A stretch of DNA of 64,000 bases from Neorhizobium galegae bv. officinalis (GCA_000985875.1 CCRI01000003.1:124001-188000); one strand, 5' to 3'. Shown: positions 20,398 to 30,597, counted from the stretch's first letter. Notes: generated by a model not told the origin, from the letters alone. Made by a program: numbers and translations.

Positions 20398-21264
20398 ATG
20401 GCAAAGGCGAAGAAGGATGGCCCGCGGCGCAAGGACGGGGTCTGGGATCCGCTGAAGGATAACAAGGCGGACAAGAATGCCGCCGCCGTCCTGCCGAAGA
20501 CGCCACAGACGGAATCGCGATCCTATCGCCTCGCCTATGCGGATGACGAATTTCTCAGCCGCGAGGAGCTTCGCCCCGTCCGCCTTCAGCTCGAGCTGAT
20601 GAAGACCGAAATGGCGTTGGCCGAGCGGGGCATCAGGTCGACCGTCGTACTGTTCGGCGGCGCGCGCATCCCGGCTCCCGGCCAGAGCGCCTGGGCGGCC
20701 CGCAACGACACCCAGCGCCAGAACCTCGAAGCGGCTTCGGTCTATTACGACGAGGCCCGCAAGTTCGCGGCCCTCTGCGGCAAGCACTCGGCAGGCTACA
20801 ATCATCAGGAATACGTGGTGGTGACCGGCGGTGGCCCGGGCGTCATGGAGGCTGGCAACCGCGGTGCCGCGGAAGCTGGCGCCCCGAGCATAGGCCTCAA
20901 CATCATGCTGCCGCACGAACAGGCCCCCAACCGCTTCGTGACGCCGGAGCTCAGTTTCAACTTCCACTATTTCGCCATCCGCAAGATGCATTTCATGATG
21001 CGGGCGAAGGCGGTCGTGGTTTTCCCTGGTGGGTTCGGCACGCTCGACGAAATGTTCGAGGCGTTGACCCTCATCCAGACCAAGCGCATGGAGCGCATAC
21101 CGCTGATCCTGTTCAGCGAAGCTTTCTGGCGCGGCATCATCAATTTTGGCGCACTCGCGGAATTTGGCACGATCGCGCCGGATGACCTCAGCCTCATCAA
21201 TTTCGTGGAGACCGCGGAACAGGCGTGGAAGATCATCGCGGATTTCTATGATATCGAAAAATAA
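20398..21264 (+). CDS. LOG-family protein (TIGR00730-like, cytokinin riboside 5'-monophosphate phosphoribohydrolase family)
   Basis: 288-residue Rossmann protein with the family signature PGGFGTLDEMFE and the nucleotide-binding VVTGGGPGVMEAGNRGA. The long version with an N-terminal basic extension is common in alphaproteobacteria, where it may act as a nucleotide 5'-monophosphate nucleosidase; actual cytokinin production is not implied. ATG 20398 lies 8 bases after AAGGA; GTG 20392 is too close. Confidence 0.88.
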   Translation: MAKAKKDGPRRKDGVWDPLKDNKADKNAAAVLPKTPQTESRSYRLAYADDEFLSREELRPVRLQLELMKTEMALAERGIRSTVVLFGGARIPAPGQSAWAARNDTQRQNLEAASVYYDEARKFAALCGKHSAGYNHQEYVVVTGGGPGVMEAGNRGAAEAGAPSIGLNIMLPHEQAPNRFVTPELSFNFHYFAIRKMHFMMRAKAVVVFPGGFGTLDEMFEALTLIQTKRMERIPLILFSEAFWRGIINFGALAEFGTIAPDDLSLINFVETAEQAWKIIADFYDIEK

Positions 21265-21299
21265 AAGGACCCGCCCCTTGGGGAAGGGGCGGGTCCTTT
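21264..21299. terminator. Strong 16-bp hairpin after the LOG gene
   Basis: Perfect 16-base arms AAAGGACCCGCCCCTT / AAGGGGCGGGTCCTTT with a GGGG loop, beginning on the last base of the LOG stop codon. A-rich and T-rich tails on either side let it act in both directions, serving the convergent EF-hand gene as well. Confidence 0.8.
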
Positions 21300-21336
21300 G
21301 GACGACTGTCGGAGCTAGTTCCAAGGGGGCGGAGAA

Positions 21337-21993
21337 CTAGAGGGGGCGGTCCGGCAGGTCGTCGATGGAAATGGTTCCATCCTTGTTGGTATCCATGCGG
21401 GCGAACAGCTTGTCGGATGCAGCGGAGGCTTCCGCCTTGGTGATCTTGCCGTCCTTGTCTTCATCGACCATGCGGAACATGCCTTGGCCCATCATCTGGC
21501 GGCCGTGCGGGCGTTCCCATCGAGCGTCCTCGCGGCGCCCGCCGTGGCGGCCCTGACCATCATGGTTCCATGCGGAATGATCGCGGTCCCGGCGATGGTC
21601 GTCACGTCGGTCGGCCATGTTACGGTCGGACGGCTCGTCCTTCTTGTCGGCGGTATTGGCGACTTCCGGCGGGTTGTTCTTGCGGAACTCTTCCATCTTC
21701 GCCTGGCGATAGTCGAGCATCTCGCCGCGTGTCAGCGAACCATCCTTGTTGGCGTCGACTGCGGTGAAGAGCTTGTCCTGGAAGGCGGTCGTCTCGTCCT
21801 TGGAGACCTTGCCGTCCTTGTCGGCATCGGCGTTCTTCAGAAGGCGGACGAACATCACGTCCTGCATCATCGCGCGGCCGGGACCATCATGGCGGCCGGG
21901 ACCATCACGCCCTGGGGCTGCAAAGGCAGGAATGGCTGTGCCGGCGATCAGCACTGCTCCAAGGGTCGCCAGAACGATCTTCTTCGCGTTCAT
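21337..21993 (-). CDS. Exported EF-hand calcium-binding protein
   Basis: 218 residues with an N-terminal signal peptide (MNAKKIVLATLGAVLIAGTAIPAFA, cut after AFA). Four EF-hand loops are visible: DADKDGKVSKDE, DANKDGSLTRGE, DEDKDGKITKAE and DTNKDGTISIDD, arranged as two pairs around a highly charged Arg/Asp/His linker (residues ~115-165). It is probably periplasmic and binds calcium. Similar proteins occur widely in Rhizobiales but have no defined job. Confidence 0.88.
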   Translation of the reverse strand: MNAKKIVLATLGAVLIAGTAIPAFAAPGRDGPGRHDGPGRAMMQDVMFVRLLKNADADKDGKVSKDETTAFQDKLFTAVDANKDGSLTRGEMLDYRQAKMEEFRKNNPPEVANTADKKDEPSDRNMADRRDDHRRDRDHSAWNHDGQGRHGGRREDARWERPHGRQMMGQGMFRMVDEDKDGKITKAEASAASDKLFARMDTNKDGTISIDDLPDRPL

Positions 21994-22102
21994 TGTGGTG
22001 GTCCTTCAGGTTGCTTCGATAGCCCGAAGATAGAGCCTGCAACGGCCAAGACCACTTAAACATCCGTAATGTGGATGAATTTTTAGTAATGCTGATAAAA
22101 CC

Positions 22103-22816
22103 TTAGCCGATATTGAGGCCGTTCAGGAAGGCTGTCAGATCGTCCGTGACGTAGTCGATATGATCGTCCTCGTCGCTGAGCTTTTCCCACCTTTCCATCA
22201 GCACCGTGTCGAGGTTGCGCGGCACCAGGAGGATCGTGCGCATGCCGAGCGCCTTCGGCACCTGCAGGTTGCGCGGCAGGTCCTCGAACATCGCGGCGCT
22301 TTTCGTATCGACCCGGTGCAGACTGGCGAACTTGTCGTAAGTCGCGCCTGCCGGCTTCGGCACGTAGTTGGCCGCGACGATGTCGAAGATGTCATCGAAA
22401 TTGTCGAGGATGCCGAGTGCCCTGGCAGCGGCTTCCGCATGCGGCACGCTGCCATTGGTGAAGATGAACTTGCGGCCGGGAAGCGCCTTGATCGCCTCGC
22501 CGAGCTCCGGATGCGGCAGAAGCGACGAATAGTCGATCGCATGCGCCTGTTCGAGAAACCCGTCCGGATCGATGCCGTGGTTCAGCATCAGGCCCTGCAG
22601 CGTCGTGCCGTGCTCATGGTAATATTGCTTCTGCAGCGCTTTCGCTTCCGCCGGCTCGAGCTGCAGCAGTTCCTGCACATAGGCCGTCATGTTCTTGTCG
22701 ATCTGCGCGAACAGATTGATGTGATGCGGATAAAGCGTGTTGTCGAGATCGAATACCCAGTCGCGGACATGGGCGAAATCGGCGGGATCGGGCAAGGTCT
22801 GCGGCTTTTTTTCCAT
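22103..22816 (-). CDS. HAD-family pyrimidine 5'-nucleotidase
   Basis: 237-residue HAD hydrolase with motif I VFDLDNTLYP, motif II FTNGS and motif III FEDLPRNL. The DNTLY form and overall length match the Sdt1/Ppfa-type pyrimidine 5'-nucleotidase family. The start MEKKPQTLPDPADF at 22816 is the conserved one. The frame remains open far upstream through the divergent transporter gene, but that extension is non-coding. Confidence 0.88.
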   Translation of the reverse strand: MEKKPQTLPDPADFAHVRDWVFDLDNTLYPHHINLFAQIDKNMTAYVQELLQLEPAEAKALQKQYYHEHGTTLQGLMLNHGIDPDGFLEQAHAIDYSSLLPHPELGEAIKALPGRKFIFTNGSVPHAEAAARALGILDNFDDIFDIVAANYVPKPAGATYDKFASLHRVDTKSAAMFEDLPRNLQVPKALGMRTILLVPRNLDTVLMERWEKLSDEDDHIDYVTDDLTAFLNGLNIG

Positions 22817-22921
22817 GGCCACTTTATGCACCGGCACGGCGGCAAAGAAAACGAAAAAGACGAACGTTTTCGGCCAAGGCCGGCCTTGGCGATCTGCCGG
22901 AACGCGTGATACCGCCAGCAT

Positions 22922-23824
22922 ATGGAACTCTGGATCCCCATCACCATCGCCGCCGCCTTTCTGCAGAACCTGCGCTCTGCCCTGCAGAAGCATCTGCAGG
23001 GGTCGCTCGGCACGCGCGGCGCGAGCTTCGTACGCTTCGGCTACGGTTTTCCGATTGCGATCCTCTATGTCCTCTGCCTTCACCATTTCGCCGGTTATCC
23101 GTTTCCGGCATTGAACTGGACCTTCGCCTTGTGGGCGGTGATCGGCGGCTTGGCGCAGATCTTTGCGACCATGATGCTGGTGCACCTTTTTTCGCTGCGG
23201 AATTTTGCGGTCGGGACGGCCTATTCCAAGACCGAGCCGGTACAGGCTGCGATATTCGGCTTCATCCTGCTCGGCGAGAAGCTGACGCCGGGCTCGGTCG
23301 CGGCGATCATCGTCGGGGTGATCGGCGTGATGACGATCTCGATGGCGCGCATGCCGCTTTCCTGGCGCAACATGTTGGTCGCGCTGACCAGCCGCACCGC
23401 CGTGATCGGCATCGCCTCGGGGGCGGTCTTCGGTATTTCGGCCGTTTCCTATCGCAGCGCTTCGCTGTCGCTCGGCGGTCCCGGACCGGTCATGGAGGCC
23501 GCGGTGACGCTCGCCTGCGTCACGACTTTCCAGACGGCCTTCATGCTGGTCTGGATGTTCTGGAAGGACAAGCGCGAGATCGTCCAGGCCGTTCTTTCGT
23601 GGCGTTCGTCCGCTCTGGTGGGCCTGGCAGGCGTTGTCGGCTCGGCGGGCTGGTTCACCGCGATGACCCTGCAGCAGGTGGCCTATGTCCGTGCGCTCGG
23701 GCAGATCGAACTCGTCTTCACCTTCATGGCGTCCTATTTCCTTTTCCATGAACGGGTGAACCGCATGGAAGTGTTCGGCTGCCTCTTGATCGTCGGCGGC
23801 ATCCTCGGGCTGCTCTTTTCCTGA
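22922..23824 (+). CDS. EamA/DMT-superfamily exporter
   Basis: 300 residues forming ten predicted membrane helices in two EamA repeats. The C-terminal repeat includes GYxR-like and GQIELVFTFMASYFLFHERVNRMEVFGCLLIVGGI, a region typical of the drug/metabolite transporter superfamily. Likely exports a small metabolite across the inner membrane; the substrate is unknown. It is divergent from the HAD gene. Confidence 0.88.
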   Translation: MELWIPITIAAAFLQNLRSALQKHLQGSLGTRGASFVRFGYGFPIAILYVLCLHHFAGYPFPALNWTFALWAVIGGLAQIFATMMLVHLFSLRNFAVGTAYSKTEPVQAAIFGFILLGEKLTPGSVAAIIVGVIGVMTISMARMPLSWRNMLVALTSRTAVIGIASGAVFGISAVSYRSASLSLGGPGPVMEAAVTLACVTTFQTAFMLVWMFWKDKREIVQAVLSWRSSALVGLAGVVGSAGWFTAMTLQQVAYVRALGQIELVFTFMASYFLFHERVNRMEVFGCLLIVGGILGLLFS

Positions 23825-23896
23825 TTGACGCCCGATTTGCGGCGGCATCCGTCATCGAATCCAGTTAGGTTAGTCCGATCAACAGGAGGAACATCG

Positions 23897-24673
23897 ATGT
23901 CTCAGAGCGACAAGGCCGCCGCGTTCGCAGCGCTTCACCAGAAAGGCAATCCGGTCATCATCTACAACATCTGGGATGCCGGTACCGCGAAGGCGGTTGC
24001 GGAGGCTGGCGCGAAGGCGCTCGGCACCGGAAGCTGGTCGGTAGCCGCGGCGCAGGGGTATGCCGACGGCGAGAAACTGCCGCTCGATGCATTGTTGGGC
24101 ACGGCGAAATCGATCACCGCGGCGGTCGACCTTCCCTTGTCGGTGGACTTCGAGGGCGGTTATGCGGACGATCCGGCCGAACTCGCTGCCAATGTCGCCA
24201 GGGTCATCGAGGCCGGTGCGATCGGCATCAATTTCGAGGACCAGGTGGTCGGCGGCAGTGGCATCTATCCGGTGGAACGGCAGGCCGAGCGCATCCGCGC
24301 CATCCGGGCCCTGGCAGACACGCATGATATGCCGTTCTTCATCAACGCGCGCACCGACCTCTTCCTGCAGGAAGGCGACCGGACGAAGCATGCCGCGCTT
24401 CTCCAACAGGGGATCGAACGTGCCAAAGCCTATGCCGAGGCTGGGGCAAATGGGTTCTTCGCACCGGGACTGGCCGACGAGGAGTTGATCGAGACGCTCT
24501 GCAAGGCCTCGCCGCTTCCGGTCAACATCATGATGTTCGGCGGTGTTCCGTCGCCGAAGCGTCTCGGCGAACTCGGGGTTGCCCGGGTCAGCTACGGGCC
24601 GGGCCCGTATCGCGCGATGATGACGAAGCTGAAGGAAGATGCCGCGGCGGTTTTCACCGCCGCCGGTATCTGA
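23897..24673 (+). CDS. Isocitrate lyase/PEP mutase-family enzyme
   Basis: 258-residue TIM-barrel of the PEP mutase/isocitrate lyase superfamily. Magnesium-site residues lie in SVDFEGGYADDP and GINFEDQV; the catalytic KKCGH loop of isocitrate lyase is absent, so it is more likely an oxaloacetate-decarboxylase- or carboxyvinyl-type member. ATG 23897 is preceded by AGGAGG at 23884-23889. It converges with a membrane-protein gene one base after its stop. Confidence 0.85.
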   Translation: MSQSDKAAAFAALHQKGNPVIIYNIWDAGTAKAVAEAGAKALGTGSWSVAAAQGYADGEKLPLDALLGTAKSITAAVDLPLSVDFEGGYADDPAELAANVARVIEAGAIGINFEDQVVGGSGIYPVERQAERIRAIRALADTHDMPFFINARTDLFLQEGDRTKHAALLQQGIERAKAYAEAGANGFFAPGLADEELIETLCKASPLPVNIMMFGGVPSPKRLGELGVARVSYGPGPYRAMMTKLKEDAAAVFTAAGI

Positions 24674-24674
24674 A

Positions 24675-25487
24675 TCAGGTGCGGCCCCAGGCCTGGCTTT
24701 CGCGGTAGGAAGCACGAAGCGCATAGGTGAGGATGGCGATCGTCACCCATAGGCGAATATATGAAAATACAAACACGAGGGATAGGTAGAGGCCGTTCCT
24801 CAGGGCGGGCAGTTGCAGGCTTTGATAGATGGGCTCGAGCCGTGGCACGAACGTGATCTGGAGGATCCCGATCCCATAAAAAGCAGCAACGATCATCAAG
24901 GCCGCGACCGCCATATGTCGCCACCTGCCTGCCAATTGGCGTGCGGCGGCCTGGAAGGTTGGCTGCCGGCCGAGGCCTTTTTCCACGACCATCAGAAAAA
25001 CGAGAATGGCAACGAAAGCGCTCCAGAACGGAAGATAGGTACCGGGCCACGGATAGACGATGTTATCGAGGCCGAGCCAAAGCACAGCGGCATAGTTTGG
25101 GTGGAGGCCAAGGCCGATGGCGCTCAGTACGGCCAAGAAGAACAATGCCAACAGCCGCCAGACGACTGCACGGGCCAGTTGATATTGTTCCTTGAAAGCC
25201 AAGCGCTCGAGATTGACCTCTCCGCCGGCCAATTGGATCATTCGGTGAGCCGCGAGAAGAAAAGCGATCAAAAGTGCATATTCGACGATGATCATCAGTG
25301 CTAGGCCAATGAAACCGGCCTGCGCACGCCCATGCATGCGCAATGCCGTTGCCAGCAGCAGCCAGGGAACTGAGTGCAGGATGAGGTAGGGGCCAAAGCT
25401 CGCCCGCTGGACATGAAGCTTTTGCCCGTCTCGGGCCTTTTTCAAAATATCTTGGCCGGACAAATGAAACTCCCGAAGCGAATGCAA
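24675..25487 (-). CDS. Hypothetical integral membrane protein
   Basis: 270 residues. The soluble N-terminal 45 residues are followed by about six membrane segments (e.g. LILHSVPWLLLATALRMH, LALMIIVEYALLIAFLLAAH, AVLSAIGLGL, AFVAILVFLMVVEK, VAALMIVAAFYGIGIL). No recognizable domain. It lies between the PEP-mutase-family gene and argB on the argB strand, 60 bp downstream of argB, and may be read with it. Confidence 0.7.
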   Translation of the reverse strand: MHSLREFHLSGQDILKKARDGQKLHVQRASFGPYLILHSVPWLLLATALRMHGRAQAGFIGLALMIIVEYALLIAFLLAAHRMIQLAGGEVNLERLAFKEQYQLARAVVWRLLALFFLAVLSAIGLGLHPNYAAVLWLGLDNIVYPWPGTYLPFWSAFVAILVFLMVVEKGLGRQPTFQAAARQLAGRWRHMAVAALMIVAAFYGIGILQITFVPRLEPIYQSLQLPALRNGLYLSLVFVFSYIRLWVTIAILTYALRASYRESQAWGRT

Positions 25488-25547
25488 TCGGGAGTTTAGT
25501 GTTCAATCCTCAAACGACAGTAAAGCCGATATCTAAATTGCCTCAGA

Positions 25548-26435
25548 TCAGGGAACGATCAGCGTGCCCGCGCCGTGCTCGGTGAAGATTTCGAGCAGCA
25601 CCGAGTGGGCGGTCTTGCCGTTGAGGATGACGACGCCCTGCACGCCGGCCTTGATCGCCTCGATGCAGGTCTCGACCTTCGGGATCATGCCGCCGGAGAT
25701 CGTGCCGTCCTTGATGAGGGCCTGGGCCTGGGAGACCGTCAGTTCCTTGATCAGCTGCTTGTCCTTGTCCAGAACGCCCGGAACGTCGGTGAGGAAGAGC
25801 AGGCGGGTGGCGCTGAGCGCCCCGGCGATGGCGCCTGCAAACGTGTCGGCATTGATGTTGTAGGTCGCGCCGTCGCGGCCCGGGGCGACCGGGGCGATGA
25901 CCGGGATCATTTCCGATTTGGCGAGCAGGTCGAGCAGGGTGCGGTCGACTTCCACCACTTCGCCGACAAAGCCGAGGTCGAGGACCCGCTCGATATTGCT
26001 GTCGGGATCGATGATGGTCTTCTTTGCCTTTTCGGCAAAGACCATATTGCCGTCCTTGCCGCAAAGGCCGATCGCCCATTCGCCGGTCTGGTTGATCAGC
26101 GCGACGATTTCCTTGTTGATCGAGCCGGCGAGAACCATTTCGACGATTTCGACAGTCTTCTGGTCGGTGACGCGCAGGCCGGCTTCGAACTTGGATTCGA
26201 TGCCCATCTTCGTCAGCATCGCGCCGATCTGCGGCCCGCCGCCATGAACGACGATCGGGTTGACGCCCGACTGCTTGAGAAGCGCGATATCCGCCGCGAA
26301 CGCCTTGCCGAGCTCCGTATCGCCCATGGCGTGACCGCCGTATTTCACGACGATCGTCTTGTTTTCGTAACGCTGCATATAAGGCAGCGCCTGCGCCAGA
26401 AGCTTGGCCTGAAGTTCGCTTTCGGAAGCCGTCAT
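25548..26435 (-). CDS. argB: Acetylglutamate kinase
   Basis: Second step of arginine synthesis. The amino-acid kinase fold shows [23 protein letters not shown] and the C-terminal [13 protein letters not shown]; 295 residues is standard. The N-terminal helix preceding KYGG matches arginine-sensitive hexameric enzymes. In rhizobia argB follows engB; here a fasciclin gene is inserted between them on the other strand. Confidence 0.96.
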   Translation of the reverse strand: MTASESELQAKLLAQALPYMQRYENKTIVVKYGGHAMGDTELGKAFAADIALLKQSGVNPIVVHGGGPQIGAMLTKMGIESKFEAGLRVTDQKTVEIVEMVLAGSINKEIVALINQTGEWAIGLCGKDGNMVFAEKAKKTIIDPDSNIERVLDLGFVGEVVEVDRTLLDLLAKSEMIPVIAPVAPGRDGATYNINADTFAGAIAGALSATRLLFLTDVPGVLDKDKQLIKELTVSQAQALIKDGTISGGMIPKVETCIEAIKAGVQGVVILNGKTAHSVLLEIFTEHGAGTLIVP

Positions 26436-26788
26436 CGGATACCCCTGAATATTAAGTGGGGCCTTTTAGCGCATGTTTTTGACAGAGGAAATAATCAGTC
26501 CGCCAGATTGTCGCCCAATCGACGTGTTGGCGCCGGATAAATGGTGGTCGCATTCCGGCGAAACTCTTCCCTGGGAGGGGCCAAAACCCCCCAGCCTGCA
26601 GATGAAACGATAGATATAAATCAACAAAAACGGAAGCTTGAAAGTTTAGCGGTGGTTTCGTCGTCAGCGTTGAAACTCTTCTTCTCTGCCTTCCGTCTCT
26701 TGTGATGTCTCCGCCGATGTCGGGACGCCATGCCTTGGGAGGCGCGCATCCGCGCCGGGGCAACTAGTTTCGTTAAGAGGAAGCCATC
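26436..26788. other. 353-bp intergenic region between argB and the fasciclin gene
   Basis: Divergent promoter region. A hairpin at 26571-26594 (CTGG..GGGG / CCCC..CCAG around CCAAAA) is the only clear structure; an AT-rich stretch (26600-26640) could hold the fasciclin promoter. AAGAGGAA just before 26789 is the Shine-Dalgarno. No GGAAC-N16-CGTT stress promoter or convincing small gene was found. Confidence 0.5.
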
Positions 26789-27346
26789 ATGTTGAACACC
26801 GCATTCCGCACGCTCGCTATCGCCACCGTTCTGTCAGCCAGCGCCGTGACCGCCTTCGCCGCCAATCCGAAGGTCGGCGGCGCGGCGATGTACGAAGACA
26901 AGAATATCGTCGAAAATGCCGTAAACTCCAAGGACCACACGACGCTCGTCGCGGCCGTCAAGGCTGCCGGCCTGGCGGAGACGCTCCAGGGCAAGGGACC
27001 GTTCACGGTTTTCGCGCCGACCGACGAAGCCTTCGCCGCTCTGCCCAAGGGCACGGTCGAAACGCTGCTGAAGCCGGAAAACAAGGCTCAGCTCACCAAG
27101 GTGCTGACCTGCCATGTGGTCGCGGTCAGCGCCATGTCAACCGCGATCGAAAAGATGATCAAGGACGACAAGGGCACCCATGACGTCAAGACCGTCGGCG
27201 GCTGCATCCTGAAAGCCAAGGAAAGCATGGGCAAGATCACGCTCACCGACGAAATGGGCGGCGTGTCGAATGTCACGATCGCCGACGTCAAGCAGTCGAA
27301 TGGCGTGATCCACGTGGTCGACAAGGTCCTGCTGCCGAAAATGTAA
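26789..27346 (+). CDS. Exported fasciclin-domain protein (Nex18-like)
   Basis: 185 residues: a signal peptide (cleaved after AFA, residue ~24) and one FAS1 domain (about residues 38-183) with the H1 motif GPFTVFAPTDEAFAALP and the H2-like ending SNGVIHVVDKVLLP. Periplasmic or surface FAS1 proteins act in adhesion; the S. meliloti Nex18 protein is a close type and is symbiosis-related. Strong Shine-Dalgarno AAGAGGAA. Confidence 0.9.
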   Translation: MLNTAFRTLAIATVLSASAVTAFAANPKVGGAAMYEDKNIVENAVNSKDHTTLVAAVKAAGLAETLQGKGPFTVFAPTDEAFAALPKGTVETLLKPENKAQLTKVLTCHVVAVSAMSTAIEKMIKDDKGTHDVKTVGGCILKAKESMGKITLTDEMGGVSNVTIADVKQSNGVIHVVDKVLLPKM

Positions 27347-27381
27347 AAGCCGGTCACATCCGTTTGGGGCTTTTGCATCAG

Positions 27382-27413
27382 GATCCGGTCGCCTCGCTGG
27401 GGGCGGCCGGATC
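27382..27413. terminator. Hairpin between the fasciclin gene and engB
   Basis: Arms GATCCGG (27382-27388) / CCGGATC (27407-27413) extended by CGCC / GGCG form a strong stem between two convergent genes, 35 bases after the fasciclin stop. The T-run is weak (GTTTCT). Confidence 0.6.
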
Positions 27414-27435
27414 TGCCGTTTCTAATAATGCGGTG

Positions 27436-28095
27436 TCAGAGCGGTCGGCCGACGGTTTCGGCGATCGCCTGGCGCAGTTCCTCGATCCCCTTGCCTTTTT
27501 CGGACGAGGTGGAGAGGACGAACGGAAAGGCCGCGGGGTGCTTGCGGATCTTTTCCTGGGTCTCGGCCAGCAGCTTCACCACGGCCGGTTCCTTGATCTT
27601 GTCGGTCTTGGTCAGCACGATCTGGTAGGAGACGGCGGCCTTGTCGAGCAGGTCCAGGACTTCCTCGTCATTTTTCTTGATGCCGTGGCGGCTGTCGATC
27701 AGCACATAGACGCGCTTCAGCGTCGCGCGGCCGCGCAGGTAGTCGAAGACGAGCTTTGTCCAGGCATCGACGGTTTCCTTCGGCGCCTTGGCATAACCGT
27801 AGCCCGGCATGTCGACCAGCGCCATCGGCGGCAGGTCGTTACCTGCGCCCGAATAGCCGTCCGGCACGAAATAGTTGAGTTCCTGAGTACGTCCGGGCGT
27901 ATTGGAGGTGCGCGCCAAACCCTTCTGGCCGACGAGCGCGTTGATCAGCGACGACTTGCCGACGTTTGAGCGACCGGCAAAGGCGACTTCGAGCGGGCCT
28001 TCCGGTGGCAGGAACTTCATAGAGGGCACGCCGCGGATAAAAATCCAGGGGCGGCCGAAAAGCGGCTTGTCGTCCGTGCTGATGTCTGCCGGCAT
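27436..28095 (-). CDS. engB: Ribosome biogenesis GTPase EngB (YihA/YsxC)
   Basis: TRAFAC GTPase for 50S assembly, 219 residues from ATG 28095. G1 [15 protein letters not shown]2 TPGRT, G3 DMPGYG and G4 TKTDK are all present. A GTG at 28128 would add 11 poorly conserved residues and has no better ribosome site. Transcription may not come directly from yidC because a terminator lies between. Confidence 0.94.
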   Translation of the reverse strand: MPADISTDDKPLFGRPWIFIRGVPSMKFLPPEGPLEVAFAGRSNVGKSSLINALVGQKGLARTSNTPGRTQELNYFVPDGYSGAGNDLPPMALVDMPGYGYAKAPKETVDAWTKLVFDYLRGRATLKRVYVLIDSRHGIKKNDEEVLDLLDKAAVSYQIVLTKTDKIKEPAVVKLLAETQEKIRKHPAAFPFVLSTSSEKGKGIEELRQAIAETVGRPL

Positions 28096-28183
28096 CGGTT
28101 CTGGTCGTCCTGTTCTGTCGAAGGGCACGGCTTCAAGGTTTTGGCCGGCATTGTCAAGCTTTCGGGACTTTCCAGCCCTATTC

Positions 28184-28213
28184 CAAAAGAAAAACCCCGG
28201 ACCAGCCGGGGTT
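28184..28213 (-). terminator. Rho-independent terminator after yidC
   Basis: On the minus strand AACCCCGG, loop CTGGT, CCGGGGTT followed by TTTCTTTT. It lies 24 bases after the yidC stop and would end the rpmH-rnpA-yidC transcript before engB. Confidence 0.85.
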
Positions 28214-28236
28214 CCTCATCGGTGTCTTGGCGGACG

Positions 28237-30045
28237 CTACTTTGTCGGCGCTTCTTTTCGCCGGAACAGGCCCTTGAGATTGTCGAAGAGTTCGACCTTG
28301 GCGCCATGACGCTTCATGATGATCGCCTGCTGCGTCACCGACAGGGCGTTGTTCCAGGCCCAGTAGATGACGAGGCCGGCCGGGAAGGATGCAAGCATGA
28401 AGGTGAAGACCAGCGGCATCCAGGTGAAGATCATCGCCTGGGTCGGATCCGGCGGCGTCGGGTTCATGCGCATCTGCACGAACATGGTAACGCCCATGAT
28501 AAGCGGCCATACGCCGATCATCAGCGCGTGCGGCACGTCGTAGGGCAGCAGGCCGAAGAGGTTGAAGAGCGACGTCGGGTCGGGAGCGGACAGGTCCTGG
28601 ATCCAGCCGAAGAACGGCGCGTGCCGCATCTCGATGGTGACATAGATGACCTTGTAGAGCGCGAAGAAGACCGGGATCTGCAACAGCACCGGCCAGCAGC
28701 CGGCGATCGGGTTGATCTTCTCTTCCTTGTAGAGCGCCATCATGGCCTGCTGCAGGCCCATCCGGTCGTCGCCGAACTTGGCCTTCAGCTCTTCCATCTT
28801 CGGCTGCATGCGCTTCATGTTGGCCATGGAAGCGTATTGCTTGCTGGCGAGCGGGAAGAACAGCGCCTTGACGACGATGGTGGTGAGCAGGATCGCCACG
28901 CCGAAATTGCCCACGTGACGGAAGAAGAAGTCCATCAGCTGGAACATCGGCTTGGTGATGAAGTAGAACCATCCCCAGTCGATCAGGCGGTTGAACTGCG
29001 GAACGCCGAACTCCGTCTCGTAGCGCGAGATCAAGGGCACTTCCTTGGCGCCGGCGAAGACAAGGTTCTTGAGTTCGGTGGATTGACCCGGCTGAACCGT
29101 CAGGTCGTCGCCCTTGTAGTCCGCCTGATAGCTCGCCTGAGCACCGGCGAAATGCGAGAAACGTGCAACATAGGGCAGCGTCTGCGGCGGCACGATGGTG
29201 GCAGCCCAGTACTTGTCGGTGATCCCCATCCAGCCGGACGTGGATTTCTCGTTGGTGAACTGCTCTTTTTCGATATTGGCGTACGTGTGTTCGTCGAGGC
29301 TGCCGCTCTCGCCCATCACGCCGATGAAGCCTTCGTGGATGACCCAGACGGACGGCGTCGCCGGCTTGTTGTTGCGCAGCACGCGGCCATAGGGCGTCAG
29401 CGTCACCGGGGCGGCCGTCTTGTTGTCGACCTTGTCGGCGACGGTCAGCATATAGTGGTCGTCGATCGAAATCGTGCGCGTGAAGGTCACGCCCTTCTCG
29501 TTGGTGAAGGTCAGCGTCACCGGCGTCTGCTGGGTTAGCTTGTCGCCGCTTGCGAGTGTCCACTGCGTGCCCGTGCCGGGGGCGGCGCCGATCGATTCAT
29601 TCGGGATATAGCCGATTTCCGTGAAATAGCCGTCAGTCGTATCGGACGGCGAAAACAGCGTGATGATCGGGCTCTTGTCGTCGACGGTCTCGTGATATTC
29701 GCGCAGCTTGAGGTCGTCGAAACGGGCGCCGGTCAGGTTGATGGAGCCGATCACGGCCGGGGTCTCGATCTGGACGCGCTGCGACCGTGCGAGCGCCTGG
29801 TCGCGGGAGAGCGCGGCAGCTGCCGGGTTGGCGCCGGGCAGGTTGCCCAATACGCCGGAACCACTCTGAGCGCCGGGGCTCTCGGGGGAAACCGGCTGGG
29901 CGCTTTCGCCCTGAAGCGCACGGCGGGCTTCTTCGGCACGCTGCTGGGCTTCCATCCTCGGGTTCATATAGAGGAACTGCCAGGCAAGAACGATCAGCAC
30001 CGAGAGCGCGATCGCGATGAAGTAATTGCGGTTCTTTTCCATCAT
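28237..30045 (-). CDS. yidC: Membrane protein insertase YidC
   Basis: 602-residue Oxa1-family insertase. N-terminal helix (residues 7-25), large periplasmic domain (about 60-370), then the conserved core with helix [12 protein letters not shown] and [34 protein letters not shown] containing the hydrophilic-groove arginine nearby. The start codon overlaps the rnpA stop (ATGATGG), so translation is coupled. C-terminal tail is basic, which helps ribosome contact. Confidence 0.96.
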   Translation of the reverse strand: MMEKNRNYFIAIALSVLIVLAWQFLYMNPRMEAQQRAEEARRALQGESAQPVSPESPGAQSGSGVLGNLPGANPAAAALSRDQALARSQRVQIETPAVIGSINLTGARFDDLKLREYHETVDDKSPIITLFSPSDTTDGYFTEIGYIPNESIGAAPGTGTQWTLASGDKLTQQTPVTLTFTNEKGVTFTRTISIDDHYMLTVADKVDNKTAAPVTLTPYGRVLRNNKPATPSVWVIHEGFIGVMGESGSLDEHTYANIEKEQFTNEKSTSGWMGITDKYWAATIVPPQTLPYVARFSHFAGAQASYQADYKGDDLTVQPGQSTELKNLVFAGAKEVPLISRYETEFGVPQFNRLIDWGWFYFITKPMFQLMDFFFRHVGNFGVAILLTTIVVKALFFPLASKQYASMANMKRMQPKMEELKAKFGDDRMGLQQAMMALYKEEKINPIAGCWPVLLQIPVFFALYKVIYVTIEMRHAPFFGWIQDLSAPDPTSLFNLFGLLPYDVPHALMIGVWPLIMGVTMFVQMRMNPTPPDPTQAMIFTWMPLVFTFMLASFPAGLVIYWAWNNALSVTQQAIIMKRHGAKVELFDNLKGLFRRKEAPTK

Positions 30046-30434
30046 GCTTTCCTGGAACGGGTCTCCTCGGACCGCTTTGGTCTCGGCTTGCTTTCGATAC
30101 GCTCGATAAGCTGGGCCGTCATATCCGCAAAGGGAGCCGTAAGCACCTCCCGCCGCGCGACAATCACATAGTCGTGTCCGTTCTTCATTGCAAATCCGGC
30201 AGATTGCCTCACCGCCTCGCGGAGACGGCGGCGCATGCGGTTGCGTTCGACCGCGTTGCCATGTTTCTTGGTAACGGTGAAACCGACGCGCGGCGCTTCG
30301 TCCGGCTGGTTTCGATCAAGGACTTCCAGAAGGAAGTTCCGCCCTCGGCGAGCTTCGCCTTCCCGGACGGCAAGGAACTGCGGCCGGCTTTTAAGCCGCC
30401 CGACAGTTTTCTCGTTCTTTGTCTCAGTCGTCAT
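30042..30434 (-). CDS. rnpA: Ribonuclease P protein component
   Basis: 130-residue basic protein subunit of RNase P. The RNR motif is intact in [17 protein letters not shown], with [13 protein letters not shown] before it. It lies 28 bp downstream of rpmH and overlaps yidC by 4 bases. Confidence 0.94.
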   Translation of the reverse strand: MTTETKNEKTVGRLKSRPQFLAVREGEARRGRNFLLEVLDRNQPDEAPRVGFTVTKKHGNAVERNRMRRRLREAVRQSAGFAMKNGHDYVIVARREVLTAPFADMTAQLIERIESKPRPKRSEETRSRKA

Positions 30435-30462
30435 CGCCCGGTCGTCTCGGGCATCTCAGGCC

Positions 30463-30597
30463 TTAGGCCGAGAGACGCTTGCGGCCACGGGCGCGACGTG
30501 CGGAAAGAACCAGGCGACCACCTTTGGTGGCCATACGGGTACGGAATCCGTGGCGGCGCTTGCGGACAAGCTTGGACGGTTGATAGGTACGCTTCAT
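30463..30597 (-). CDS. rpmH: 50S ribosomal protein L34
   Basis: A 44-residue gene translated from the minus strand: [19 protein letters not shown], then [19 protein letters not shown] and RKRLSA. This is a complete, canonical L34. It is the first gene of rpmH-rnpA-yidC. Unlike in many bacteria no dnaA is adjacent, as expected in Rhizobiales. Confidence 0.97.
   Translation of the reverse strand: MKRTYQPSKLVRKRRHGFRTRMATKGGRLVLSARRARGRKRLSA

Noticed and set aside
22817..23848. Upstream extension of the HAD nucleotidase frame to 581 codons
   Set aside because: The added part is antisense to the EamA transporter and is charged, low-complexity shadow sequence; the HAD fold begins at 22816.
26452..26763. 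103-codon minus-strand frame between argB and the fasciclin gene
   Set aside because: No ribosome site, no family resemblance, and composition like non-coding DNA.
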